Origin: Gammaproteobacteria bacterium
GTDB taxonomy: Bacteria; Pseudomonadota; Gammaproteobacteria; Legionellales; Legionellaceae
Length of the DNA: 55,620 bases
Assembly: GCA_026399205.1 (NCBI GenBank)
Contig: JAPLRL010000040.1
Location: 1 to 55,620, forward strand
Reading direction: 5' to 3'
The notes beneath the pieces were generated by a model that did not search any database, had not been told where the DNA came from, and saw only the letters and a program-made list of their open reading frames with translations. The stretch's first letter is position 1. Every line of letters begins with the position of its first letter. The position numbers were made by a program, and so were the translations under genes. Shown in pieces: positions 1 to 9,265 of this stretch.

Positions 1-784
1 TTATATGTTCGTCAGAAAAACCTATTTGATCATGACCCATCATGTAACACAACTGTTTTTTTAGTTCATTTTTTATACTTAAATTAATCTCACTTTATTT
101 GCTCAAAAATTGTGGGGATTACTTAGGACGTGGGGAGTTACCAAATGTTAAAAAAGTTCACCGCCGAATCATTGCTTATTTTGGTCAACACGCGCTTCAA
201 ATATATGGTTTACTTTGGACTTAAAACATGTCGAAATCGATTATTCTAATTATAAAAACTTGCTACATTGGTGCGAAATATAGGATGGATAAACAGCTTT
301 TTAAATATCTTGATCCATTGTAAATAACATGAGTTGGAATAATCAAGTGGGTGAAAAATATTGGATAAGTCCATTTCATTTGTTATCGATAAAAATTCTT
401 GCAGTTAAAATCAGCCACAATAAAGGAAGTTAAGGGGGCTCGATTATAAATGACAGTTTCCCGATTTTATCGCCATACTCTGTATGGTATAGGGGCTTCA
501 CCGTTTTATCACCATCGTCTTCACCACATTTGCACCGCTATTTTTTTAATAATCTTTCTTGATAAACCGTTACAATCAAGCAGTGGCCTAGGTTTTAGAA
601 GGCATGTCTCCTAATGCGAAAGGTGTGGTGCGATCTTATTTCTTTTGTCTTTGTTTTTTTACGTGCTTGCTTGTGCTTGTATGCATGCTTTTGTGCTCGT
701 TCTCCAGCGCATTTTTAGTTGCGCGTTTGTGATCTGAATTTTTGTTTATTTGATGGCAATAAGCCATGGACAGTGTATGGTGAA
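1..784. other. gene-poor segment with MITE remnant
   Basis: I see no convincing gene in these 784 bases; short frames on both strands are broken by stops. Positions 125-141 (GGACGTGGGGAGTTAC) match the right end of the GTAACTACCC-type MITE that is intact at 41759-41872, so a truncated copy lies here. Positions about 640-760 are T/G-rich low-complexity sequence. This looks like decayed intergenic or island DNA. Confidence 0.5.
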
Positions 785-1207
785 TTATTGGGTTTCGCAA
801 AAAAGATGCAATATATCGGTTAATTTTCTCTTTACTTGCTGCCGATGAAAACTAGTGATATTAGTACCACTATGGCTTTCTATCTCCTGAAACAATGGAA
901 ATAGCTCAACATAAATATTGTCATGTAATTCTTTGCTCACATTCATTAATCGATAATGGTTATGCGCGTCAGATTCCTCATTTGCTACCATAGGCACTAA
1001 ACCTTTGACTGCAATATAAGCTACTCTGCAAGATTCATTTGTTAATTCATGTGCTCTGAAAATATTGTTTTTTGTTGCTTCAATATTTTTGTAGTCGAGA
1101 TCCTTAAGCGCCAATAAGATTAACTTAATGATTTGTATTTTATTGGTTGCTCTGGCCAAGTGGGCGTCATTAATGAGTAGTTGGCCGCAATCATTCATTG
1201 CTATCAT
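785..1207 (-). CDS. hypothetical protein, third gene of toxin-antitoxin operon
   Basis: A mostly helical protein of about 140 residues with no family I recognise. It lies about 13-20 bp downstream of the GNAT toxin gene on the same strand, so it is probably co-transcribed with the toxin-antitoxin pair. I prefer the ATG at 1207 because AGGA lies 8-9 bases upstream; an ATG at 1213 would be too close to it. No signal peptide or membrane segment is visible. It could be an accessory or unrelated cargo gene; function unknown. Confidence 0.6.
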   Translation of the reverse strand: MIAMNDCGQLLINDAHLARATNKIQIIKLILLALKDLDYKNIEATKNNIFRAHELTNESCRVAYIAVKGLVPMVANEESDAHNHYRLMNVSKELHDNIYVELFPLFQEIESHSGTNITSFHRQQVKRKLTDILHLFCETQ

Positions 1208-1226
1208 CGACATCTTCCTGATTATG

Positions 1227-1754
1227 TTATAAACCCAATTCTTTTATGGTGCTCAATGGCAAGAATAAGCGATGGCTATTTTCAGGAAAGGAAATAAATC
1301 CAAAATGTTTATAAAAACATATCGCGGTTTCATCTTTTGCTTCTACAATAACCGCTGTAATACCTATCTGCTGACTGACAACAAGACAGCGTTTAAGTGC
1401 GTCCACTAAAAGGGAGGCGCCAATTTTACACCCCTGATGTTGTTGATCTACAGCCAGTCTTCCTAATAAGATACCTGGTAAAACTGGGTATCTGGGTAAT
1501 TTTTTAGCTAATTCAGCGGGTAAACCTTCAAGGAATATCCCAATGGAAGAGATTGTATAAAACCCCAAGATTTGCGCAGCATCAGGGTGTGTGAGTACAT
1601 AAGTAATTGCCACATCTTTTTTCATGTCTTGATTGGCTTGTGTTTTAAGATAGTGATCTAGTGCATTTTCTCCACAGCTAAACTCAGCTTTAAGATGTTT
1701 TTTATCTAAACGTTCGATCACATATTTAAATGGGGTTGCGCTGACTTTTGTCAT
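1227..1754 (-). CDS. GNAT acetyltransferase toxin, TacT-like
   Basis: This 175-residue protein has the length and motif order of the GNAT toxins of type II systems (TacT/AtaT family), which acetylate the amino group of charged tRNAs and so stop translation. Visible features are the N-terminal CGENALDHYL segment (residues 27-36), typical of this family, the acetyl-CoA loop QHQGCKIGASLL (105-116) and the catalytic-type tyrosine in CFYKHFGF (Y148). Its start overlaps the stop of the upstream DUF1778 antitoxin by 4 bp (ATGA), the usual arrangement for translational coupling. The family call is firm; the tRNA target is inferred from relatives. Confidence 0.88.
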   Translation of the reverse strand: MTKVSATPFKYVIERLDKKHLKAEFSCGENALDHYLKTQANQDMKKDVAITYVLTHPDAAQILGFYTISSIGIFLEGLPAELAKKLPRYPVLPGILLGRLAVDQQHQGCKIGASLLVDALKRCLVVSQQIGITAVIVEAKDETAICFYKHFGFISFPENSHRLFLPLSTIKELGL

Positions 1755-2047
1755 TTTGAGTCAACATTCTTTTTGTATCGTTTAGCGGCATTTAATAGAG
1801 AATTAGATGTTTTAGGCGAGGTGAATAGTGCTTGGATAAAAACATTTCTATCTATCGTGGTTAAATGTAATTGCTGATATTCTTGAATGACACGTATAGC
1901 TGCTTCATAGGCGGAGTGAACAACAAAATCGGTTAATGTTCGGCCCGATAGTTCGGCCGCATTTCTCAATATATTTTTCTTATCTGCACTAATTCTTGCT
2001 TCAAGGCGTTCTGCTTCTTGATGTTGTCGTATAGATGCTTGTCGCAT
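1751..2047 (-). CDS. DUF1778 antitoxin, TacA-like
   Basis: A ribbon-helix-helix antitoxin of about 98 residues that should neutralise the adjacent GNAT toxin and repress their operon. The segment EARISADKKNILRNAAELS is the DUF1778 DNA-binding core, followed by TLTDFVVHSA and a C-terminal toxin-binding tail. I chose the ATG at 2047 (MRQAS) because GGTGAT precedes it; an upstream in-frame ATG at 2089 adds 14 residues unlike the family. It is the first gene of the operon. The AT-rich stretch 2090-2156 upstream is the likely site of the autoregulated promoter, though I cannot define it. Confidence 0.85.
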   Translation of the reverse strand: MRQASIRQHQEAERLEARISADKKNILRNAAELSGRTLTDFVVHSAYEAAIRVIQEYQQLHLTTIDRNVFIQALFTSPKTSNSLLNAAKRYKKNVDSK

Positions 2048-2156
2048 AGAAATCACCAGTGTTAAGTCGTTTATTAAATTATACGGCAATATGACGTACA
2101 GTCAAGTATGATTGGGTTTTTATTGATGGTTAATTAGACAATTTAAAAACATTTCC

Positions 2157-2208
2157 TTGGGCACAAATTGGGTACTTTCCAAAATTTTTTGGGCACTTTT
2201 TGGGTACA
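2157..2208. repeat. short TTGGGCAC/TTGGGTAC direct repeats (possible integrase arm sites)
   Basis: Four near-identical octamers, TTGGGCAC or TTGGGTAC, occur within 52 bases, about 120 bp from the 3' end of ssrA. The ssrA 3' end is a classic tyrosine-integrase target, and clustered short repeats like these resemble integrase arm-binding sites at the end of an integrated element. No integrase gene lies in the window, so this is inference from position and pattern. Confidence 0.4.
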
Positions 2209-2250
2209 TCAGGGGACAATGAAAGCCAATGAAAGACCAATTGAAGGCAT

Positions 2251-2300
2251 AAAAAGATCATCTACAACCCTTTGTTTTACAGGGTTGTAGATGGTCTTTG
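2251..2300 (-). terminator. rho-independent terminator of ssrA
   Basis: A 12-bp perfect stem (2260-2271 with 2281-2292) around a 9-base loop, extended by further pairs, is followed on the minus strand by a run of Ts. It lies 25 bases past the tmRNA 3' end, so it should terminate ssrA. The T-run/A-run symmetry may let it act in both directions. Confidence 0.8.
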
Positions 2301-2324
2301 GTTGTCATTGTTGGTTTTGGAAAC

Positions 2325-2720
2325 TGGTGGAGGCGGCGGGAATCGAACCCGCGTCCGTCAATCCTCTGCCCTTAGATCTACATGCGTAGCCAAATCATTT
2401 GTTTTTAACCATGACGCCCCCGATTGGCAGGATACTTCATGGCGATTCCCTAGGTTTTTGTCAAGACACTCGGGACATGTGTCAAGCTTAGCTTATCTAA
2501 GTTAACCGCTGAGTCAAAACCAATAAGCGAGTCTCGGTCAACGGGGCACTGGGTTTAAGCCAGTACACGTCGGTGTTAAAACAAACGCTTATGCAGCGAT
2601 TGCGTCTTCACCATAGTTTTCTTCGTTTGCATTTATGTTTATCGAGTATGTTTAACGAGTGTACTCATGCTCGGCATGCACCTCAGGTTTTGCAACCCAC
2701 GTCGAAACCAGGTCGCCCCC
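2325..2720 (-). ncRNA. ssrA: transfer-messenger RNA (tmRNA)
   Basis: tmRNA rescues stalled ribosomes by trans-translation and tags the unfinished protein for proteolysis. On the minus strand the 5' end reads GGGGGCGACCTGGTTTCGAC and the 3' end reads GGTTCGATTCCCGCCGCC followed by TCCACCA. The seven acceptor-stem pairs match, with one G-U, and CCA is encoded. The length, about 396 bases, is slightly above the usual 350-400. An internal frame preceded by the usual A-rich resume region encodes a tag ending AIAA. A TATAAT box lies 8 bases upstream and a terminator follows. Confidence 0.97.
2589..2630 (-). other. tmRNA tag-peptide reading frame (ANEENYGEDAIAA)
   Basis: Thirteen codons from GCA to a TAA stop inside the tmRNA encode ANEENYGEDAIAA. 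With the alanine carried by the tmRNA this gives a 14-residue degradation tag. The start AN(D/E)ENY and hydrophobic small-residue end AIAA match the SspB and ClpX/ClpP recognition ends of proteobacterial tags. Confidence 0.92.
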
Positions 2721-2728
2721 ATACTTTC

Positions 2729-2734
2729 ATTATA
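2729..2734 (-). promoter_or_regulatory. -10 element of ssrA
   Basis: A consensus TATAAT on the minus strand lies 8 bases before the mature tmRNA 5' end. I see no good -35 at the expected distance. Confidence 0.6.
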
Positions 2735-2799
2735 GCAAAATATTATGGTTTTTTATACCTTTGTTCATTTATTTTTGCTATTTTATTGCATGAACCAGT

Positions 2800-2827
2800 T
2801 TGAAAATTCATTGGTCACCCGTATAAT
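2800..2827 (+). promoter_or_regulatory. sigma-70 promoter for the MFS gene
   Basis: TTGAAA (2800-2805) and TATAAT (2822-2827) are separated by 16 bases, about 65 bases before the transporter start codon. This is one of the best promoter matches in the window. Confidence 0.7.
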
Positions 2828-2893
2828 AGTGAGTTCTGTGTTTGGCGAAAGCATTATTTTTGGTTTCATTTTAATGACATTTTAATTCTAGAG

Positions 2894-4192
2894 ATGAGTA
2901 TGAAACACAATAATCAAGATCAGTTAAATCGAAAACAATTGAAATTTGCGTGGCTAGTCTGGGGGCTTGCGACGACATTTTACTTCTCAGATTATTTAGC
3001 CCGTGTTGCGCCTGGTGTGATGCATCATTTGTTACAAATGGATTTCGGTATGAACGAGGCCGGTTTTGGAATCATCACCGCGTCGTTTTATATCCCTTAT
3101 ATTTTAATGCAAATCCCCGTGGGGCTTACGGTTGATCGCTTGAGTATCCGTACGATCTTAACGGTCATGTCGCTGATTACTGCGGTGGGTTGCGTTGTCT
3201 TTGGTATGTCACAAGGCTTGTTATCGGCCTCTATTGGTAGAATGCTGATTGGCTTTAGTGCGGCATTTGCTTTTATTAGCGCGTTACGTCTAGCAACGTC
3301 TTGGTTTCCACCTGCGATGCTGGGGCTGTTAGCCGGGCTGACTCAAGCGCTCGGTATGTTGGGAGCGGCAACTGGCGAGGCCCCCGTGTCCTTTTTGGTC
3401 TCTGCGGTTGGGTGGCGCAATAGTATGTTTGTGATGGCCGGTTTATTTACGGTTTTGGCATGGTTGTTGTATCAATTTGTTCATGATAGGCCAGGAGAGA
3501 AGCGGCACTCAACAAAAACAGCACCTACTTTGACTATATTGAATAGCCTAGGTCGGGTCTTGTCACATAAGCAAACTTGGATCAATGCGTTTTATGCTGG
3601 GTTTTTATTCGCACCGACAGCCGTGATTGGCGAAGCATTGGGACCTGCCTATTTACAGTTTGGTCGTGGTATATCTGACCATGCCGCAGCATTTGCTACA
3701 GGACTCATTTTTATAGGGTGGGGCATTGGCGGACCCTTTAGTGGGTGGTTATCTGACCGATTGGGTCGTCGTAAGCCTGTGATGATCATTTCCGCGGTAG
3801 CAGGCCTGATATTAATTAGCTTGATTGTCTATTTGCCAGAAATGAGCATCACGACAGCCTATATTTTGTTGTTCATGTATGGGTTTACGAATACTGGGGT
3901 CGCTATTGCGTATGCGGTGTCCACTGAACTACACTCCCGAGAGGTGGTCGGGACGGCCATCGCGTTTACCAATATGGCCTCTATTCTTGTTGGCGCATTG
4001 ATGCAGCCGCTTGTGGGACATCTCATTGATCTGGTTGCGGGCGCTCGCTCTTATAACGTTCAGGCGTTGATGTTATCTGATTTTCAATCTGGACTGCGTA
4101 TATTGCCCATTTGTTCACTGATTGCATTGGTATTAGGATTGATGGTAAAAGAAACCAATTGTCATCCTCAGTATGTATCTCGTCATGAGTAA
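2894..4192 (+). CDS. major facilitator superfamily transporter
   Basis: A 432-residue inner-membrane permease with 12 predicted membrane spans. It contains the MFS loop 2-3 signature region (PVGLTVDRLSIRTIL) and its second-half counterpart (GPFSGWLSDRLGRRKPVM). The N-terminal DYLARVAPGVM segment is typical of MFS paralogues abundant in Legionella, Coxiella and Francisella, some of which import amino acids or nucleosides inside host cells. The substrate cannot be read from sequence. It has its own promoter and is followed by a DUF945 gene 32 bp away. An ATG at 2900 is an alternative start. Confidence 0.9.
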   Translation: MSMKHNNQDQLNRKQLKFAWLVWGLATTFYFSDYLARVAPGVMHHLLQMDFGMNEAGFGIITASFYIPYILMQIPVGLTVDRLSIRTILTVMSLITAVGCVVFGMSQGLLSASIGRMLIGFSAAFAFISALRLATSWFPPAMLGLLAGLTQALGMLGAATGEAPVSFLVSAVGWRNSMFVMAGLFTVLAWLLYQFVHDRPGEKRHSTKTAPTLTILNSLGRVLSHKQTWINAFYAGFLFAPTAVIGEALGPAYLQFGRGISDHAAAFATGLIFIGWGIGGPFSGWLSDRLGRRKPVMIISAVAGLILISLIVYLPEMSITTAYILLFMYGFTNTGVAIAYAVSTELHSREVVGTAIAFTNMASILVGALMQPLVGHLIDLVAGARSYNVQALMLSDFQSGLRILPICSLIALVLGLMVKETNCHPQYVSRHE

Positions 4193-4224
4193 AATAATTT
4201 AATCCACATAAAGGGAGTAGTCGG

Positions 4225-5811
4225 ATGAAAAAGATGTTGGGTGGGACTGTTATCGTAGCTGGAATTCTCTTGGGCAGTTATGCTGGGATGGGCATATTAA
4301 CTAAGCACGCCATTGAAAAAACCTTGCAAGATCTTCGGGAAACCAAAGGGACTGATTTATCAATCCAACATTATGATAAAGGGTTTTTTACTTCAAAAGC
4401 AGTCTTAAATTGGACGGTGCATTTGCCCCCCAGAGAATTACCCGATCAACAGGGTAAGATGAAAATGATGCCGGAAATGGACCATGTGATTCCGATTTAT
4501 TTATCTATTTGTCATGGCCCTTTTATGATTAATCGCACTGGTTTTCATATGGGCTTAGGTTATGCGCATGGCGAATTGGCGTTACCTTCTCAATATCAAG
4601 ATCAGCTCAAATCCTTTTTTAACAATACGCCAGAATTACCGACGCTAGGCATTTCTTTACTCCTCAATTTCGTGAGTCAGGCACAAATTCAATTATCGCT
4701 TGCCAAGTTTCAACTGGATGCGCCCAGCGCACACACTAACTTTAAGTGGCTTGGATTAAGCAGCCAGACTGATTTGTCGTTAAATTTGAATAAATTGAGT
4801 GGTTCTGCCCAATTAGACGGGTTCGATGTTGATAAAACCAACGCTCACATTTCTGTGGGTCGTGTATCGAGTGAGTATCATTTTCAAAAAAATGAGTTTA
4901 ACTTATATGATGGCAGCGCACAATTTACCCTGGCGGCAGTGAATTTGCTTCATCAAGATAAACCTACATTTTCATTAACAAATTTATCAGTTAAAAGCAG
5001 CAGTTTAGTGAAAGACGGGTTATTTCAGTCAGAATTAACAGCGAAGTTAGATAAAGCCATGCTGAATGGCCAGCAGTACGGTCCTGGTCATATCACTGTG
5101 ACATTACAAAACTTAGATGCAGCTACGTTGGCTAAAATTAATCAACAACTGCAAACCTCACAAAAAGAATCACTTTTAGCTAGACAAAGAAGCTTGTTAG
5201 GGTTGTTACCCTCATTACCGGCATTATTGTCGAAAGGGGCGACATTCTCCATTTCTAACATGAGTTTTCAGTTGCCTCAAGGGGTGGTGGATGGTGCGTT
5301 GACGATGTCGTTGCCTAACAGTAATACGACCAATCCGTTTCAGTTGATTGCTCAATTACACGGTACTGGGCAACTCAATGTGCCGGTTTCTATTGTGACG
5401 GAGGCGGTTTCTGATGTGATTCGTGGAAAATTACAGCAAAATCCTGAGCTATTGACGCAGGGAACAAATGTACCGGTGACCGCGTTACCTGCGGCTACGC
5501 CAACTGCCGCACCCGCAGAAGCGGCTGTGCCACCAGTGACAACTCCAGCGGAACCTACATCGCCTGCAGCCGCCCCTACAGCACCAGCCGCCGCCCCCGC
5601 ACCAGCAGAACCAGCAGCCGCACCGACAGCACTAACTGGAGAAGCACTTGAAAGTCAAATTAAAAATTTAACCGCTCAAAGGCTCTCTTCTCTTGTACAA
5701 TCAGGTGTATTAGTGCAACATGGTGAGACTTATTCTGTCGATGTAAAATTGGAAAATGGCTCTGTTCAGTTGAATGGAAAAGCATTTGTGCCTTCTATGC
5801 TGCAATTTTAA
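4225..5811 (+). CDS. YdgA-family (DUF945) membrane-anchored protein
   Basis: A 528-residue protein with an N-terminal hydrophobic segment (about residues 5-25) followed by SIQHYDKGFFTSKA, the hallmark opening of the DUF945/YdgA family of periplasm-facing proteins of poorly known function. The middle is rich in beta-strands, as in relatives. Residues about 418-475 form an unusual Pro/Ala/Thr-rich linker before a C-terminal segment rich in VKLENGSVQLNG, also typical of the family. The start is supported by GGGAG upstream. The gene may share the MFS transcript. Confidence 0.85.
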   Translation: MKKMLGGTVIVAGILLGSYAGMGILTKHAIEKTLQDLRETKGTDLSIQHYDKGFFTSKAVLNWTVHLPPRELPDQQGKMKMMPEMDHVIPIYLSICHGPFMINRTGFHMGLGYAHGELALPSQYQDQLKSFFNNTPELPTLGISLLLNFVSQAQIQLSLAKFQLDAPSAHTNFKWLGLSSQTDLSLNLNKLSGSAQLDGFDVDKTNAHISVGRVSSEYHFQKNEFNLYDGSAQFTLAAVNLLHQDKPTFSLTNLSVKSSSLVKDGLFQSELTAKLDKAMLNGQQYGPGHITVTLQNLDAATLAKINQQLQTSQKESLLARQRSLLGLLPSLPALLSKGATFSISNMSFQLPQGVVDGALTMSLPNSNTTNPFQLIAQLHGTGQLNVPVSIVTEAVSDVIRGKLQQNPELLTQGTNVPVTALPAATPTAAPAEAAVPPVTTPAEPTSPAAAPTAPAAAPAPAEPAAAPTALTGEALESQIKNLTAQRLSSLVQSGVLVQHGETYSVDVKLENGSVQLNGKAFVPSMLQF

Positions 5812-5878
5812 TAGATACAGGCTGTTGTGAGATGACATTGATAGAATATTTTTATCGTTTAATAAGGAGTTAATAATA

Positions 5879-6160
5879 ATGACGACGATTAGTCAGTCGC
5901 TAGGAGAAGCTAAATCTTCTCTTTCTGAAAGTGTGGTCCAAAGTGTTCAGAAGTATTTTTCAGAACTAAAAGGAACCGAACCTGTTGATTTATATCAATT
6001 TGTTCTAGAAGAAGTTGAGGTTCCTTTGTTTAAAGCCGTGATGGAGCATTGTAAGTACAATCAATCTCGTGCAGCTCATATGTTGGGTATCAGTCGCGGT
6101 ACTTTACGCACTAAATTGCGTTTGTATTTTGATGACAAATATGTTGGAACGAAAGAATAG
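5879..6160 (+). CDS. fis: Fis family nucleoid-associated DNA-binding protein
   Basis: A 93-residue homologue of Fis, which bends DNA and regulates growth-phase and virulence genes; Legionella has several Fis paralogues that control effector genes. The C-terminal helix-turn-helix, CKYNQSRAAHMLGISRGTLR (about residues 60-79), is nearly canonical, preceded by the dimerisation helices. The start has a strong AAGGAG 9 bases upstream. It lacks the usual dusB neighbour and stands alone between the DUF945 gene and a convergent unknown gene. Confidence 0.95.
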   Translation: MTTISQSLGEAKSSLSESVVQSVQKYFSELKGTEPVDLYQFVLEEVEVPLFKAVMEHCKYNQSRAAHMLGISRGTLRTKLRLYFDDKYVGTKE

Positions 6161-6230
6161 GCTTAGTTAACAATCGTTTTGTTGACATCCCCGCCTGCAC
6201 AGATATAGATTCCCGCGTTAAAAATGGATT

Positions 6231-6659
6231 TCATTGTATGAAGCGGGCGGGAGCGATGTTTCCTGGGTTGTGCGTCGCACAACATTCAATTTCACTCCAA
6301 ATTGCCTCAAAGGCTCGAATTGTTTTAATATCATTTGCCAACACCTGACCTGAAAAAAAATGGACCGGAACGTGTTGCACGATGTTGTGACCTGTTGCGG
6401 AGGTGATTTGTAATGACAATAAGATGATGTTTGGCAAAGAGCCTTGATATGTTTCGCGCGATCGCTGGATATTGATGGTGACGCCATTTTTTTCGTTCTG
6501 CACACCCAGTTGTATATCAGTTAAAGTCTCAGGTTTTTTCCATAACCACGGGTTCCACCAGGTAAAATGGGTGTGATGTTTAAAGGCGTTAAAAATGGCA
6601 GCGGTAAATTTTGTTGCTAGAGAGGGGGGTGAAGTAAATTGTACACAAATGGGGTCCAT
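6231..6659 (-). CDS. hypothetical protein
   Basis: A 142-residue protein with no recognisable family, containing a Trp-rich segment (WWNPWLWKKPE, residues 34-44) followed by likely beta-strands. No signal peptide or membrane span is evident. It converges with fis and diverges from the unknown-murI pair. An overlapping frame on the same strand (6218-6505) is probably a shadow. Existence as a gene is likely but unproven. Confidence 0.55.
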   Translation of the reverse strand: MDPICVQFTSPPSLATKFTAAIFNAFKHHTHFTWWNPWLWKKPETLTDIQLGVQNEKNGVTINIQRSRETYQGSLPNIILLSLQITSATGHNIVQHVPVHFFSGQVLANDIKTIRAFEAIWSEIECCATHNPGNIAPARFIQ

Positions 6660-6789
6660 GATCGATAAGCCTGATGTGCTTTTTGGGGGAAGTATACACC
6701 TTAACGCGTATTAAACTCACTTGCCTCTTCCGAAACCTACCTCACTTATGTAAAATAACCAGACTGGGATTCACTTTTTTGAGAATGTC

Positions 6790-7356
6790 GTGTCAGAGCC
6801 GTTATTTAGTCTTTTTCCCACATTAGATATTCAACACACAGCCGGTGTTCAGTCAGCGTCATTGTCAGCGCGATGTACTTCGTTGGCTTGCCAAGTTCCG
6901 TTAGGACATTACGGAAAGGCTGGCGCGCCTTTTACGAATATTTATACTGTATTTTCAGGTGAGGGTACGATACGTGAAGAGTGTGCTCATCCCAATCTAG
7001 CTAGTATGACGTTATGGGTGGATAAATGCCCTCAAGATAAAGAGCGTGCAATGATGTTTGCAGCGTTATCTATCAGCATTCTTATTTTGAATAAAAATCA
7101 TCCGCCATCTGCGCAACACCCCATTTATTTACGGGGTATCAAAGAAGAAGAGATCCGTCTTTTTCAATCCGTGTTGCAATGGCTGGTTCCAGATCCGTCA
7201 GCTGTTTTAATCTGCTTAACAGGATTTTCTAACCGCTTTTTTCCAAAATCCATTGGCAATGGTGGGACGCTTGATGAGGTTAATCCTGTCTTATCTCAAG
7301 TGAAAGCGTTGTTAATGCCTCCAACCACTGCAAGCGCAAGCGTGAGGTTAGGATGA
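6790..7356 (+). CDS. hypothetical protein upstream of murI
   Basis: A 188-residue protein of unknown function that starts with GTG; an ATG at 6785 is in another frame. It has scattered cysteines but no signal peptide or clear domain. Its stop overlaps the murI start by 4 bp (ATGA), indicating translational coupling, so it may work in, or simply be co-expressed with, cell-wall precursor synthesis. The poor start codon suggests low expression. Confidence 0.7.
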   Translation: MSEPLFSLFPTLDIQHTAGVQSASLSARCTSLACQVPLGHYGKAGAPFTNIYTVFSGEGTIREECAHPNLASMTLWVDKCPQDKERAMMFAALSISILILNKNHPPSAQHPIYLRGIKEEEIRLFQSVLQWLVPDPSAVLICLTGFSNRFFPKSIGNGGTLDEVNPVLSQVKALLMPPTTASASVRLG

Positions 7357-8168
7357 GCAATTTGTCTCTTCCCATTGGTGTCTTTGACTCTGGAATGGGT
7401 GGACTCACGGTCTTAAAAGCTTTAAGGCAAGTGTTACCTCAAGAATCATTTCTGTATCTGGGTGACACTGCCAGGTTGCCTTATGGAACCAAAAGCATCC
7501 ACACCGTGCAGAATTACGCAGATCAAATGGTGCGTACACTGATTAATCGAGGGATTAAAGCCTTGGTGGTGGCGTGCAATACGGCAACGACAGCAGCTTT
7601 ACCGAATTTAAAAGCAACATTTCCAGATTTACCCATTATTGGAGTGTTAGATCCAGGGGCAACAGAGGCGGTTTTTCATACTAAAAACCACCGTATTTTT
7701 ATTTTAGCGACCGAGACGACGATTGCGTCGAATGGCTACCAAAAACGCATTTTACAAAAATTACCTCAAGCACAATTACGCGCTCAAGCGGCCAATGTGT
7801 TAGTGGCGCTAGCCGAAGAAGGCATGGCAACAAACGCAGTCGCGAGTGAAGCGCTGAAGCATTATCTAACTGATTTTAGCCAAGAAGACACGATTTTATT
7901 AGGCTGCACGCATTTTCCAGTGTTTATGCCTATATTAAAACAGTTATTACCTCATGTCGCGCTCGTGAATCCTGCTGAATCGACCGCACTATGTTTAAAA
8001 GACACTTTAAGCGAACTTCATTTATTAAATACAACGGTTCCGCCCTCGGTGCATTATCTGGTCACTGATTCCATTCAGCGTTTTCAAAAAGTCGGCGAAA
8101 TTTTTCTTGGTGAGTCGTTGATTGATGTGCCCATTGAGTTGATTGATGCAGGGAGTGGGCGTCGTTAA
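7353..8168 (+). CDS. murI: glutamate racemase
   Basis: MurI interconverts L- and D-glutamate, supplying D-Glu for peptidoglycan. The 271-residue protein has the expected length and all key motifs: GVFDSGMGGLTV at residues 9-20, the first catalytic cysteine in VACNTATT (C75), and the second in GCTHFP (C185). It is translationally coupled to an unknown upstream gene and converges with prs, leaving only 5 bp between stops. Confidence 0.97.
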   Translation: MSNLSLPIGVFDSGMGGLTVLKALRQVLPQESFLYLGDTARLPYGTKSIHTVQNYADQMVRTLINRGIKALVVACNTATTAALPNLKATFPDLPIIGVLDPGATEAVFHTKNHRIFILATETTIASNGYQKRILQKLPQAQLRAQAANVLVALAEEGMATNAVASEALKHYLTDFSQEDTILLGCTHFPVFMPILKQLLPHVALVNPAESTALCLKDTLSELHLLNTTVPPSVHYLVTDSIQRFQKVGEIFLGESLIDVPIELIDAGSGRR

Positions 8169-8173
8169 AAGAC

Positions 8174-9121
8174 TCACTCAGGAAACATCGAACTCACAGA
8201 TTCTTCAAAGTTCACTCGCTTAATCGCCTGAGCCAACATATCTGCAAGACTTACCACGCGGATTCTATCGCAAAGAGCGGCTTCTTTAGAGAGCGGGATG
8301 GTATCTGTCACGACCACTTCATCTAAAACGGATTGCGTAATGTTTTTGATGGCAGGGCCTGATAACACTGGGTGAGTGATGTAAGCGCGCACACTCTCAG
8401 CGCCATTCATTTTTAAATGCTCGGCAGCGGAACACAACGTCCCTGCGGTATCGACGATGTCGTCGATGATAATACAATTGCGGTGGGTTGGATCACCAAT
8501 CAGATGCATAACCTCTGATTTATTAGGGCCAGTGCGGCGTTTATCGATAATAGACAGCCAGGCGTCGTCTAAGCGTTTTGCCATGGCCCGGGCTCTTACA
8601 ACCCCACCGACATCTGGAGACACCACCATGATGTTATCAAGCTGTTTATTTTGGATATCTGTTAATAAGACAGGGGTAGAATAAACGTTATCTACTGGCA
8701 TGTAGAAAAAGCCTTGAATTTGATCGGCGTGTAAATCAACGGTGAGGACTCGACAAATCCCCACAGAAGCCATCATGTCAGCAACTACTTTTGCGGTAAT
8801 CGGGACACGTGCGGAGCGTACACGGCGGTCTTGTCTTGCATACCCAAAATAAGGGACCACGGCGGTGATTCTGCTGGCAGAGGCGCGTCTTAAGGCGTCT
8901 GCCATAGAGAGCAGCTCCATGAGGTGATCATTGGCTGGCGTACAGGTGGATTGAAGAATAAAAACGTCTTTTCCGCGCACGTTTTCCAGAATTTCAACCA
9001 GCGTTTCTCCATCACTGAATGTGCCCACATTGGCTTTACCCAGTGAAATATTGAGATTATGGGCAATTTTAGCTGCCAACTCAGGGATAGCGTTTCCTGC
9101 AAAGAGCATCATGCTAGACAT
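8174..9121 (-). CDS. prs: ribose-phosphate pyrophosphokinase
   Basis: Prs makes PRPP from ribose 5-phosphate and ATP for nucleotide, His and Trp synthesis. The protein aligns over its full length with the enterobacterial enzyme, including FAGNA at the N-terminus, [10 protein letters not shown], the PRPP loop [10 protein letters not shown] and a C-terminal EESVSSMF tail. ATG 9121 fits the family N-terminus, but GAGG lies 4 bases before an in-frame TTG at 9130, so TTG may be the true start. tRNA-Gln lies 145 bp upstream on the same strand, a common order. Confidence 0.96.
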   Translation of the reverse strand: MSSMMLFAGNAIPELAAKIAHNLNISLGKANVGTFSDGETLVEILENVRGKDVFILQSTCTPANDHLMELLSMADALRRASASRITAVVPYFGYARQDRRVRSARVPITAKVVADMMASVGICRVLTVDLHADQIQGFFYMPVDNVYSTPVLLTDIQNKQLDNIMVVSPDVGGVVRARAMAKRLDDAWLSIIDKRRTGPNKSEVMHLIGDPTHRNCIIIDDIVDTAGTLCSAAEHLKMNGAESVRAYITHPVLSGPAIKNITQSVLDEVVVTDTIPLSKEAALCDRIRVVSLADMLAQAIKRVNFEESVSSMFPE

Positions 9122-9265
9122 AGCGATCAATTAACCTCGTTGTGTGATTGTGCGTGAGTGAGTGAACACAAAACAGAGGACTATCGAAAATATTATTGTT
9201 GTTCCGCAGCAAAGCCGCTCTTTTTCGAAAATCCTCTGTTGTCTGTTTACTGTTATATATTAAAT

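Noticed and set aside
2272-2803. Two plus-strand reading frames of 76-77 codons
   Set aside because: They lie within or across ssrA on the opposite strand and show no protein-like features.
6218-6505. 95-codon minus-strand frame
   Set aside because: It overlaps the longer 6231-6659 frame on the same strand, has no protein-like features, and is probably a shadow.
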